DNA from: Flavobacterium sp.
GTDB taxonomy: Bacteria > Bacteroidota > Bacteroidia > Flavobacteriales > Flavobacteriaceae
DNA: 8,686 bases
Assembly: GCA_015478765.1 (NCBI GenBank)
Contig: JADMKR010000274.1
Location: 1 to 8,686 of the forward strand
Reading direction: 5' to 3'
This document shows, piece by piece, positions 1 to 7,962 of this stretch; position 1 is the first letter of the stretch, and the number at the start of each line of letters is the position of its first letter. Below the pieces are notes generated by a model. It did no database searches, was not told where the DNA came from, and was given only the letters and a program-made list of their open reading frames with translations. The translations under genes and the position numbers were made by a program.

Positions 1-2
1 TC

Positions 3-785
3 ATGCTTGTCATGGTAAATAAAGTATTGAGTAAAGTGGCAAAAGCCAACGGAATCGAGGTAGTTGCCAAAGAGCCTACCATGCCAATCTGGAAAGCGTT
101 CGCGAAAAATCAATTCCTGGTTTTGGTATCTACGATCTTCCTGATGTTTGCAGGTGCTTACTTTGTGTATGGTTTTTTCATGCAGGTGGGTGTCGACCAG
201 AACTACGCGCCAATTCAGCCAATTCACTTCTCTCATAAGGTTCACGCCGGCAGTAACGGCATCGATTGTAAGTTCTGCCACTCGTCCGCACGTACGAGTA
301 AAAACGCAGGCATACCGTCATTGAACGTTTGTATGAGCTGCCACCAGAATATCGCAACTGTGTCTGATACTACTAATACAGGCGATTATACGAAAGCATT
401 CTATGATGGCGAAATCCAGAAGCTATACGCAGCAGTAGGTTGGGATCCTGCTACGCAAAAATATACCGGGAAAACGCAACCTGTGAAATGGGTGCGAATC
501 CACAATCTTCCTGATTTCGCATATTTCAACCACTCACAGCACGTTACTGTCGCTGGAATCGAATGTCAAACTTGCCACGGGCCGGTTGAAACCTATGAAA
601 TTCAAAAGCAATTCGCTCCACTTACTATGGGATGGTGTGTTGACTGCCACCGCCAAACCGACGTTAAAATGGAAGGAAATGAGTACTACACCCGCATCCA
701 CGAGGAACTGTCGAAAAAATATGGCGTAGATAAGCTTACGGCCGCGCAAATGGGCGGACTTGAGTGCGGAAAATGCCACTACTAA
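3..785 (+). CDS. actA: ActA, multiheme cytochrome c subunit of Alternative Complex III (5' partial)
   Basis: Periplasmic electron-carrying subunit of ACIII. Five CxxCH heme-attachment motifs are visible, numbering from the ATG at position 3: CKFCH 89-93, CMSCH 110-114, CQTCH 188-192, CVDCH 212-216 and CGKCH 255-259. The last sits one residue before the C-terminus. Histidine-rich HFSHKVH (75-81) and NHSQH (176-180) fit cytochrome c3/c7-type bis-His ligation. One membrane segment lies at about 38-60, and the window opens in what looks like the end of another hydrophobic segment. The frame is open to the left edge and the ATG at 3 has no room for a start region, so I take it as an internal Met. 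From memory, flavobacterial ActA is over 400 residues with an N-terminal monoheme domain, which would lie off the window. actB follows after 31 nt. Family assignment is secure; the true start is not visible. Confidence 0.93.
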   Translation: MLVMVNKVLSKVAKANGIEVVAKEPTMPIWKAFAKNQFLVLVSTIFLMFAGAYFVYGFFMQVGVDQNYAPIQPIHFSHKVHAGSNGIDCKFCHSSARTSKNAGIPSLNVCMSCHQNIATVSDTTNTGDYTKAFYDGEIQKLYAAVGWDPATQKYTGKTQPVKWVRIHNLPDFAYFNHSQHVTVAGIECQTCHGPVETYEIQKQFAPLTMGWCVDCHRQTDVKMEGNEYYTRIHEELSKKYGVDKLTAAQMGGLECGKCHY

Positions 786-816
786 CAATTATTTAAGAAG
801 CTAATATTTATATACG

Positions 817-3800
817 ATGTCATCAAACAAAAAATACTGGAAAAGTGTTGAAGAACTAAACGGAAATAGTTCTATTGTTGAGGCGCTTGGAAATAATGAA
901 TTTGTTGAAGCAATCCCTACCGATGAATTTCTTGGGAATAAAGAATCACTGGCTTCTTCGTCAACATCTCGTCGCGATTTTCTAAAATATGTCGGATTTA
1001 CCACTGCTGCCGCATCGTTGGCAGCCTGTGAAGGACCTGTTCGTAAATCTATACCTTTTGTAGTACAGCCCGAACAGATAATCCCGGGAATTGCCGACTA
1101 TTATGCTACTACCGTTTTTGACGGCTACGACTTTGCAAATGTCCTTGTTAAGACGCGCGAGGGCCGACCAATAAAAATTGAAAACAATACATTCGACCAA
1201 AATAATTTCTCTGCAAATGCGAGGGTTCATGCTTCGGTACTTTCGATGTACGATAGCCTTCGTTTAAAGGAACCAAAAATTGCCGGTAAAGCCGCGACAT
1301 GGGCCGATGTGGATGCCCGCGTGAGCGCCGGTTTGGCCGATGCCCGTGCAACCGGAGGACAGGTGGTTCTATTGACTAATACACTTGCCAGTCCGTCGAC
1401 AGAAAAACTTATAGGCGAATTCATCGCTGCAAATCCAAATGCAAAGCATGTTGTTTATGATGCTTTCTCATCATCGGAAGCTCTTGATGCCTATCAAACG
1501 GCGTTCGGTGAAAGAGGACTTGTGAATTATGATTTCTCAAAAGCATCACTCATCGTTTCTGTTGGCGCCGATTTCCTAGGTGACTGGCAAGGTGGTGGTT
1601 TCGATGCAGGATACGCTCAGGGTCGCATTCCTCAGCAGGGTAAAATGTCCCGTCATTTCCAGTTTGAAGCAAACATGACACTTTCAGGTGCCGCTGCTGA
1701 TAAGCGCGTACCGATGTCAACTGCCGATCAAAAGCAAGCATTGGTAAAAATATATAACGTAATCACTGGCTCGGGTGTTGCAACCCGCAAAACTGAACAA
1801 GATGATGTTATAATGAAAGCCGCCCAACAATTGAAAGGCGCCGGCTCGAAAGGTTTGCTTGTTTCAGGTATAGCCGATCGCGATGCTCAGTTATTGGTTT
1901 TGGCAATCAATCAGGCACTTGGCAGCGAAGCATTCACTACTGCCGGAACCCGTATGGTTCGTCAGGGCTCAAATGAAAATGTGGCTCAGTTAATCAATGA
2001 TATTAAGGCAGGATCGGTGAACACGCTCATCATGAGTGGTGTGAATCCGGTGTATAGTTTGCCAAACGGTGCCGAATTTGCCGAAGCGCTTAAAAAAGTA
2101 AAATTATCAGTAGCATTCTCGTTAAAAGAGGACGAAACTGCATCGATTACTACAATCGCCGCCGCTACACCTCATTACCTTGAATCTTGGAACGATTTAA
2201 TGTTGGTTAAAGGCCGTTATGCCTTAACGCAACCAACCATCCGCCCATTATTCAACACAAGACAACTTCAGGATGCCCTTCTTGTATGGAACGGTGCGGA
2301 AGGAACTTACTACGACTACATCAAGACGAATGCTGCCGGATTTATCGGTGGATCGTCATGGAATAAAGTTTTGCACGACGGTATGTATATCGACGCAGCT
2401 GCCTCAACGTCACGTAGCGGCAGTGCAAATGCTTCGGGAGCTGCAGCCGCATTGGCGCAGTCCAAACCAGCTGCTGGAATGGAGCTTAATCTGTACTCAA
2501 GTACAGGTATTGGCGACGGAATTCAGGCCAATAATCCGTGGCTTCAGGAATTTCCAGATCCCATTACACGCGTTTCATGGGATAATTACGCCACAATTTC
2601 GAAGTATGACGCCGATAGGTTGGAGCTTATGAATGAGATTGTCGCTAACGGCGGACTTGACGGAAGTTATGTTTCAATTACTGTAGGCAATGTGAAGCTT
2701 GATAAAGTTCCTGTGATCGTACAGCCTGGTCAGGCTCGTGGAACAGTAGGTTTGGCCGTTGGATATGGCCGCAAAGCCGCGATGAAGGATGAAATGAAAG
2801 TGGGTGTAAATGCCTATCGATTATATAATAATTTAAACAGCACGCAAGCTGCATCTGTTGTGAAGGTGGCAGGAGTGCACGAGTTTGCAAGTGTACAGTC
2901 ACAGCGTACATTAATGGGCCGTGGCGATATCGTTAAGGAGACGACTTTGGAAATTTTCAATACCAAAGATGCATCGGAATGGAATATCGTTCCCGTTGTG
3001 TCATTGGATCACAAAGAAGTTCCGGCAACAACAGTCGATTTGTGGGAAGGTTTTGACCGTTCGGTCGGACATCACTTCAACATGTCGATTGATTTAAATG
3101 CTTGTACCGGTTGTGGTGCTTGTGTCATCGCATGCCATGCTGAAAATAATGTGCCTGTTGTAGGTAAATCGGAAGTGAGAAGAAGTCGCGATATGCACTG
3201 GTTGCGTATTGACCGATATTATTCATCGGAAGATACTTTCGCAGCCGATATGGTTAAGAAAGATGAATTTGACGGATTATGGGGCGATAAAGGCTCATTA
3301 GGTGGATTTGGCGAAATGGAATCGCCGGCAGATAACCCGCAAGTTGTTTTCCAACCGATGATGTGCCAGCACTGTAACCACGCGCCCTGCGAAACTGTAT
3401 GTCCGGTGGCTGCAACATCACACGGTCGCCAGGGACAAAACCAAATGGCTTATAACCGATGTGTGGGAACAAGATATTGCGCGAATAACTGCCCTTATAA
3501 AGTGCGTCGATTCAACTGGTTCCTCTATTCCCAAAACGATGAGTTCGATTATCACATGAACAACGATTTAGGCCGAATGGTGCTCAATCCTGACGTGAAT
3601 GTTCGTTCTCGCGGGGTTATGGAAAAATGTTCGATGTGTATTCAGTTGACACAACTTACGATATTGAATGCCAAGCGCGAAGGCCGTGAGGTGGAGACCA
3701 ACGAATTTTATACCGCTTGTTCTGCCGCATGTCCGACGGGAGCGATTAAATTTGGCGATGTCAACAAAAAGGAAAATGAAATCGTCGATCTTTTGGAAGA

Positions 3801-3879
3801 TGACAGAATGTATCATGTTTTAGAGCATGTTGGTACCAAGCCAAACGTGTTCTATCATGTAAAAGTCAGGAATACCTAG
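817..3879 (+). CDS. actB: ActB, Tat-exported molybdopterin-oxidoreductase-like/iron-sulfur subunit of Alternative Complex III
   Basis: Large periplasmic subunit (1020 aa, full length) that passes electrons from the quinol side toward the hemes. An N-terminal extension of about 50 residues (KKYWKSVEEL near its start) precedes a twin-arginine motif SRRDFLK (RR 52-53), a hydrophobic stretch and lipobox LAAC (Cys71). This matches the extended-Tat leader known for this family and suggests a lipid anchor. Residues of about 80-745 form the molybdopterin-oxidoreductase-like part; family knowledge says it binds no Mo cofactor. The C-terminal part has four ferredoxin-like Cys sets: C763/766/769/773, C850/853/858/862, C882/T885/C888/C892 and C938/C941/C968/C972. 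The third has Thr in place of one Cys, as expected for a [3Fe-4S] centre beside three [4Fe-4S]. An Ala/Ser-rich insert lies at 526-553. The 31-nt gap on each side fits one operon. ATG at 817 is chosen because the leader begins right after it. Confidence 0.96.
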   Translation: MSSNKKYWKSVEELNGNSSIVEALGNNEFVEAIPTDEFLGNKESLASSSTSRRDFLKYVGFTTAAASLAACEGPVRKSIPFVVQPEQIIPGIADYYATTVFDGYDFANVLVKTREGRPIKIENNTFDQNNFSANARVHASVLSMYDSLRLKEPKIAGKAATWADVDARVSAGLADARATGGQVVLLTNTLASPSTEKLIGEFIAANPNAKHVVYDAFSSSEALDAYQTAFGERGLVNYDFSKASLIVSVGADFLGDWQGGGFDAGYAQGRIPQQGKMSRHFQFEANMTLSGAAADKRVPMSTADQKQALVKIYNVITGSGVATRKTEQDDVIMKAAQQLKGAGSKGLLVSGIADRDAQLLVLAINQALGSEAFTTAGTRMVRQGSNENVAQLINDIKAGSVNTLIMSGVNPVYSLPNGAEFAEALKKVKLSVAFSLKEDETASITTIAAATPHYLESWNDLMLVKGRYALTQPTIRPLFNTRQLQDALLVWNGAEGTYYDYIKTNAAGFIGGSSWNKVLHDGMYIDAAASTSRSGSANASGAAAALAQSKPAAGMELNLYSSTGIGDGIQANNPWLQEFPDPITRVSWDNYATISKYDADRLELMNEIVANGGLDGSYVSITVGNVKLDKVPVIVQPGQARGTVGLAVGYGRKAAMKDEMKVGVNAYRLYNNLNSTQAASVVKVAGVHEFASVQSQRTLMGRGDIVKETTLEIFNTKDASEWNIVPVVSLDHKEVPATTVDLWEGFDRSVGHHFNMSIDLNACTGCGACVIACHAENNVPVVGKSEVRRSRDMHWLRIDRYYSSEDTFAADMVKKDEFDGLWGDKGSLGGFGEMESPADNPQVVFQPMMCQHCNHAPCETVCPVAATSHGRQGQNQMAYNRCVGTRYCANNCPYKVRRFNWFLYSQNDEFDYHMNNDLGRMVLNPDVNVRSRGVMEKCSMCIQLTQLTILNAKREGREVETNEFYTACSAACPTGAIKFGDVNKKENEIVDLLEDDRMYHVLEHVGTKPNVFYHVKVRNT
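970..1029 (+). other. Twin-arginine signal core and lipobox of ActB
   Basis: Encodes the export signal of ActB: the RR pair at residues 52-53 within SRRDFLK, a hydrophobic Ala-rich core, and LAAC ending in Cys71. The motif combines a Tat signal with a signal-peptidase-II-like cleavage site. The Tat signal is clear; lipidation of Cys71 is inferred from the motif. Confidence 0.75.
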
Positions 3880-3910
3880 TAAAATATTAATAAGAAACAT
3901 ATAAAGGATT

Positions 3911-5314
3911 ATGTCGTCTCACTACGAAGCACCCATTAGAAAACCTTTAGTTATAGGTGATAAATCTTATCACGATGTAACAGTAGATGTGGCAGCTCCT
4001 GTTGAAGGAAGAGCCAATAAGCAATGGTGGATTGTATTTTCAATTGCACTTGCCGCATTCCTTTGGGGGGTTGGTTGTATCATTTACACCATCTCTACCG
4101 GAATCGGTGTGTGGGGTTTGAATAAAACTGTGGGCTGGGCTTGGGATATTACCAACTTCGTTTGGTGGGTAGGTATTGGTCACGCAGGAACACTTATTTC
4201 AGCTGTACTTTTGCTATTCCGTCAGCGTTGGAGAATGGCAATCAACCGATCTGCCGAAGCGATGACAATATTCTCGGTAATCCAGGCAGGTTTATTTCCG
4301 ATCATTCACATGGGTCGGCCATGGTTAGCATATTGGGTTGTGCCAATTCCGAATCAATTTGGATCTTTATGGGTTAACTTCAACTCACCTCTTCTTTGGG
4401 ACGTTTTCGCGATCTCTACTTATCTTTCGGTATCATTAGTGTTCTGGTGGACAGGTCTTTTACCCGATTTTGCAATGCTTCGTGACCGTGCTGTCACACC
4501 TTTCACAAAGAAAATTTATTCCACATTAAGCTTCGGTTGGAGTGGACGTGCCAAAGACTGGCAACGTTTCGAAGAAGTTTCATTGGTCTTGGCAGGTTTG
4601 GCAACGCCACTTGTACTTTCGGTACACACCATTGTATCATTTGACTTTGCTACATCGGTTATTCCGGGTTGGCATACCACCATCTTTCCGCCATACTTCG
4701 TTGCGGGTGCGGTATTCTCAGGATTCGCGATGGTGAACACCTTGTTGATCATTATGCGTAAGGTGTCAAATCTGGAAGCTTATATTACCGTACAGCACAT
4801 CGAATTGATGAATATCGTAATCATGATTACGGGATCTATCGTAGGTGTTGCCTATATAACTGAACTTTTCGTTGCTTGGTACTCAGGTGTTGAATATGAG
4901 CAGTACGCATTCCTTAACCGTGCTACCGGACCTTACTGGTGGGCCTACTGGGCGATGATGACATGCAACGTTTTCTCTCCGCAATTCATGTGGTTCAAGA
5001 AACTGCGAACAAGCATCATGTTCTCATTCGTTATCTCGATTGTAGTAAACATCGGAATGTGGTTTGAACGATTCGTTATCATCGTTACCTCGTTGCACAG
5101 GGATTACCTTCCGTCATCCTGGACGATGTTCTCACCAACATTCGTTGATATTGGAATATTCATAGGAACAATCGGTTTCTTCTTTGTCCTGTTCCTTTTG
5201 TACGCACGCTCATTCCCTGTGATTGCGCAGGCCGAGGTCAAGACTATTTTGAAAACATCAGGAGAATTCTATAAAAAACGCAGAGAAGAAAATAAACACT
5301 CACATCATGAATAA
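3911..5314 (+). CDS. actC: ActC, NrfD/PsrC-type integral membrane subunit of Alternative Complex III (quinol-site side)
   Basis: Polytopic inner-membrane subunit (467 aa) of the NrfD/PsrC (polysulfide reductase membrane subunit) family. It partners the ActB iron-sulfur domain and is thought to hold the menaquinol-oxidising site. A polar N-terminus of about 36 residues is followed by roughly ten hydrophobic helices (first at about 38-60, last at about 415-440) and a basic His-containing tail. Polar residues in or beside helices that are plausible quinol or proton-path residues include His133 (IIHMGRPW), Asp164 (LLWDVFAIS) and Asp245 (SFDFATS); their roles are inferred. Upstream is AAAGGA only 2 nt from the ATG, too close to be a standard ribosome site, consistent with weak Shine-Dalgarno use in Bacteroidota. 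The 3' end overlaps actD by 8 nt. No anomalies in length or frame. Confidence 0.96.
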   Translation: MSSHYEAPIRKPLVIGDKSYHDVTVDVAAPVEGRANKQWWIVFSIALAAFLWGVGCIIYTISTGIGVWGLNKTVGWAWDITNFVWWVGIGHAGTLISAVLLLFRQRWRMAINRSAEAMTIFSVIQAGLFPIIHMGRPWLAYWVVPIPNQFGSLWVNFNSPLLWDVFAISTYLSVSLVFWWTGLLPDFAMLRDRAVTPFTKKIYSTLSFGWSGRAKDWQRFEEVSLVLAGLATPLVLSVHTIVSFDFATSVIPGWHTTIFPPYFVAGAVFSGFAMVNTLLIIMRKVSNLEAYITVQHIELMNIVIMITGSIVGVAYITELFVAWYSGVEYEQYAFLNRATGPYWWAYWAMMTCNVFSPQFMWFKKLRTSIMFSFVISIVVNIGMWFERFVIIVTSLHRDYLPSSWTMFSPTFVDIGIFIGTIGFFFVLFLLYARSFPVIAQAEVKTILKTSGEFYKKRREENKHSHHE

Positions 5315-5831
5315 TAAAGTTATATACGCCATTTATAATGACGATGATGTATTGATGGATGCCGTAAAGCAAACACGTGCCGCGCATCATCATATTGAAG
5401 AGATATTCACGCCGTTTCCGGTTCACGGGTTAGACAAGGCAATGGGATTGGCACCTACGCGATTAGCGATCTGCGCATTTATTTATGGATGCATCGGTTT
5501 GGCAGTCGCCACTATTATGATGAATTACATCATGATCACCGACTGGCCACAGGACATTGGGGGTAAACCAAGCTTCTCTTATATTCAGAATATGCCGGCT
5601 TTCGTACCGGTTATGTTCGAGATGACGGTTTTCTTTTCAGCACACCTTATGGTGATCACTTTTTACATGAGAAGTAAATTGTGGCCTTGGAAAGTTGCCG
5701 AGAATCCGGATGTTCGTACCACTGACGACCACTTCCTGATGGAAGTTTCAATCAACAACAACGAAGAAGAACTGGTGTCATTTTTCCAAAATACCGGTGC
5801 AGTCGAAGTTAAAGTAATAGAAAAGCATTAA
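5307..5831 (+). CDS. actD: ActD, DUF3341 membrane subunit of Alternative Complex III
   Basis: Small structural subunit (174 aa) of the DUF3341 family. It has a cytoplasm-like N-terminal domain opening with NKVIYAIYNDDD and containing AAHHHIEEIFTPFPVHGLD (about 25-43), two hydrophobic helices at about 52-74 and 97-120, and an acidic C-terminal domain. Family knowledge places it beside ActC with no redox cofactor, and none is visible here (no CxxCH or Cys cluster). Its ATG lies inside the end of actC (8-nt overlap), which suggests translational coupling. The start is supported because the conserved NKVIYAIY block begins two residues later. actE follows after 9 nt. Confidence 0.94.
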   Translation: MNNKVIYAIYNDDDVLMDAVKQTRAAHHHIEEIFTPFPVHGLDKAMGLAPTRLAICAFIYGCIGLAVATIMMNYIMITDWPQDIGGKPSFSYIQNMPAFVPVMFEMTVFFSAHLMVITFYMRSKLWPWKVAENPDVRTTDDHFLMEVSINNNEEELVSFFQNTGAVEVKVIEKH

Positions 5832-5840
5832 AAGCGAGAT

Positions 5841-6386
5841 ATGAAAAGGGTATATAAAACAGCACTTTTGGCCGGCCTTACTATTCTGATTTCGTCATGT
5901 CATAGTGACCGTGAGAGAAATTATGAATATTTCCCGAACATGTATGAGTCGGTTGCCTATGAGACCTACTCGGAAGCGGATGCTTTTTCAGGCGGTGTTT
6001 CTGCATTGGTTCCTGCCACAGGTACAATCAAGCGAGGTTTCGTTCCATATGAGATAGAAAACACCAATGAAGGTTATGCAGCTTCAAAAGCCATAACGAC
6101 TTCCGGCCTTGATTCGTTGAGCGTCGATATGGACGAAGCAAAAATATTATATGATATTTATTGTGCAATCTGCCACGGTACCTCCGGCGACGGAAAAGGG
6201 AAACCTGTCACGCAGGAGAAATTTTTGGGTGTGCCTAGCTACAAGGACAGAGAGATTACAGTCGGAAGCGTATTTCACGTTGAAACGTATGGTCTTAACA
6301 TGATGGGATCTTATGCGAATCAGTTAAACGCCAAAGAGCGCTGGATGGTAGCCGAGTACGTAATGAAACTGAAAAGCGAATTATAA
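5841..6386 (+). CDS. actE: ActE, monoheme cytochrome c lipoprotein subunit of Alternative Complex III
   Basis: Membrane-anchored periplasmic cytochrome c (181 aa). A short lipoprotein signal (MKRVYKT, then a hydrophobic core) ends in ISSC with Cys20 as the predicted lipidated residue. A linker of about 70 residues leads to the class-I cytochrome fold: heme motif CAICH at 108-112 followed by GTSGDGKG, and a likely axial Met in GLNMMGSYA (Met154 or Met155, the latter preferred), then the C-terminal helix ERWMVAEYVMKL. It is thought to hand electrons onward to the terminal oxidase or to a soluble carrier. The start at 5841 is fixed by the signal peptide; the 9-nt gap to actD holds a weak GCGAG-like element. 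Length and layout are as expected for the family. Confidence 0.95.
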   Translation: MKRVYKTALLAGLTILISSCHSDRERNYEYFPNMYESVAYETYSEADAFSGGVSALVPATGTIKRGFVPYEIENTNEGYAASKAITTSGLDSLSVDMDEAKILYDIYCAICHGTSGDGKGKPVTQEKFLGVPSYKDREITVGSVFHVETYGLNMMGSYANQLNAKERWMVAEYVMKLKSEL

Positions 6387-6413
6387 TTGTAGAACAAACT
6401 GATCGTAAAAGAT

Positions 6414-7943
6414 ATGTACACATTTTCAAGTAAATTAAAAACATTTTCGATTATTCTGATGGTTCTTGGAGCTATCGGGATTGGGATTGGTTTTTTAAGT
6501 GCACCAAAAGATATTCAGGAGGTTGAACGCATTCTCGCCGAAAGCGACCACGGCGCGCATGATTCAGCTACCGAGCATAAGATTCAGGACGATGTCCACC
6601 TCGCGGAAGAACCTGCCAAATATGTTACAGGCTCTGACCAGGTTGTAGACACCACGCAAAATGTACCGGCTTCCGCACAGGTTGCTGCACAGGAAATTGA
6701 CTCGATGCATCTTGATACTATTGCAGTTTCAGGTACTGTATCACCTGTGAGAGGAAGTTCTCAGGTTCATGAGAATGAAAATCTTTCGGCACACGGTTCG
6801 GCCGATGCTCATGATGCTCACCAGGAGCACCTTGAGCATGTTTTGCACCAGCTTCAAAACAAACCATGGGCTGCTTTATATGTAGCGTGTATTTTCTTTA
6901 TGTTGCTTGCCATGGGAGTACTTGCTTTTTACGCAATACAGATCGTGGCGCAGGCGGGATGGTCTCCGGTATTATTCCGGGTCATGCACGCAATCACAGC
7001 CTATGTTCTTCCGGGTTCTGTGATATTCTTTATTTTACTTTGCCTAAGCGGTTTCCATTTCAATCATATGTTTGTTTGGATGACAGAAGGGATAACCGAT
7101 CCAAGCCACGAGAATTTCGACAAATTGGTTGCCAATAAATCAGGTTACTTAAATGTGCCGTTTTGGTTGATACGTGCTGCCGTAATCCTCATTGGATGGA
7201 ACCTGTACCGATTCTTTACCGCCAAATATTCTTTGGAACAGGATCGCGCGAAAGACAATGCATATTATAAGCGTAATTTCAATATTTCGGCTGGATTCCT
7301 GGTGTTCTTTATCGTAACAGAATCTATCATGTCCTGGGATTGGATCATGTCGCTTGACCCGCACTGGTTCAGTACCTTATTCGGTTGGTATGTATTCGCG
7401 AGCTTCTTCGTAAGCGGGATCACTACCATTTGTATGATCACACTTTATTTGAAAGGCAAAGGATTTCTCCCACATGTAAATACGAGCCATATCCATGACC
7501 TCGCGAAATTCATGTTCGGTATCAGTGTTTTCTGGACATACCTTTGGTTCTCACAATTTATGTTGATCTGGTATGCCAATATTCCAGAGGAGGTTACATA
7601 CTTTGTAACCAGGATTGAACAATACAATCTTCCTTTCTTCGGAGCAGTTGTCATGAACTTTGTTTTCCCAATTCTAATTTTGGTAAATACCGATTTCAAA
7701 CGTATCACCTGGATTCTTGTAATGGCGGGAATTGTAATCTTATTAGGTCACTATATTGATTTCTTTATTATGATCATGCCGGCTACTGTAGGTGATCAGT
7801 GGTTCATTGGAATACCGGAAATAGGTTCCGTTCTATTCTTCCTTGGCTTATTTGTTTTTGTTGTATTCAGTGCAATGGCCAAGGCGCCGTTGTTACCGGA
7901 AAGAGATCCGTTCATCGAAGAAAGTAAGCATTTCCATTATTAA
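6414..7943 (+). CDS. actF: ActF, second NrfD-like integral membrane subunit of Alternative Complex III
   Basis: Polytopic membrane subunit (509 aa), paralogous to ActC. One helix at about 10-30 is followed by a long soluble linker (about 31-150) and then about nine more helices (starting at about 152, 190, 246, 291, 323, 365, 406, 431 and 468), giving the ten-helix fold. The C-terminus is His-containing (ESKHFHY). The linker is rich in His, Ala, Asp and Glu, with DHGAHD at 45-50 and DAHDAHQEHLEHVLH at 131-145. Its middle part (about 59-125) appears longer than in the flavobacterial homologues I recall. ActF has no known cofactor and may contribute to a proton route. It sits 27 nt after actE and 19 nt before coxB. 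The MYTFSSKLKTFSIIL opening matches the family, supporting the start. Confidence 0.95.
   Translation: MYTFSSKLKTFSIILMVLGAIGIGIGFLSAPKDIQEVERILAESDHGAHDSATEHKIQDDVHLAEEPAKYVTGSDQVVDTTQNVPASAQVAAQEIDSMHLDTIAVSGTVSPVRGSSQVHENENLSAHGSADAHDAHQEHLEHVLHQLQNKPWAALYVACIFFMLLAMGVLAFYAIQIVAQAGWSPVLFRVMHAITAYVLPGSVIFFILLCLSGFHFNHMFVWMTEGITDPSHENFDKLVANKSGYLNVPFWLIRAAVILIGWNLYRFFTAKYSLEQDRAKDNAYYKRNFNISAGFLVFFIVTESIMSWDWIMSLDPHWFSTLFGWYVFASFFVSGITTICMITLYLKGKGFLPHVNTSHIHDLAKFMFGISVFWTYLWFSQFMLIWYANIPEEVTYFVTRIEQYNLPFFGAVVMNFVFPILILVNTDFKRITWILVMAGIVILLGHYIDFFIMIMPATVGDQWFIGIPEIGSVLFFLGLFVFVVFSAMAKAPLLPERDPFIEESKHFHY
6588..6788 (+). other. Expanded low-conservation linker within actF
   Basis: Encodes about residues 59-125 of ActF, between the acidic/His stretch after helix 1 and the conserved EHLEHVLHQLQN block before helix 2. 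Composition is polar (Ser, Thr, Val, Gln, Ala) with three loose copies of a small-residue pattern ending in QV (GSDQV 73-77, ASAQV 86-90, GSSQV 114-118). It has no cofactor motif. The reading frame is maintained throughout, so it is an insertion or expansion rather than a sequencing break. That it is longer than usual rests on my memory of homologues. Confidence 0.55.
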
Positions 7944-7962
7944 TATTTTAAAGTAGAAACAG

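Noticed and set aside
786..816. A Bacteroidota-type promoter (TTTG and TAnnTTTG boxes) in the AT-rich spacer before actB.
   Set aside because: Neither box is present in good form, and the 31-nt gap is too short for a full promoter and leader. The similar gap at 3880-3910 was rejected for the same reason.
534..1004. Minus-strand open frames opposite the end of actA and the start of actB.
   Set aside because: They lie antisense to strongly conserved coding sequence, have no recognisable domains, and show no start region. The same holds for other antisense frames, for example at 2678-2911, 3254-3472, 3568-3816 and 7445-7708.
2273..2632. A 119-codon plus-strand open frame inside actB in another reading frame.
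   Set aside because: actB is continuous and conserved across this stretch; the alternative protein has no recognisable family and looks like a shadow.
817..3060. ActB as a catalytic molybdoenzyme (formate or polysulfide reductase type).
   Set aside because: No Fe-S motif precedes the molybdopterin-like region and no catalytic Cys/Sec context is evident; gene context with actA and actC-F identifies it as the non-Mo ACIII subunit.
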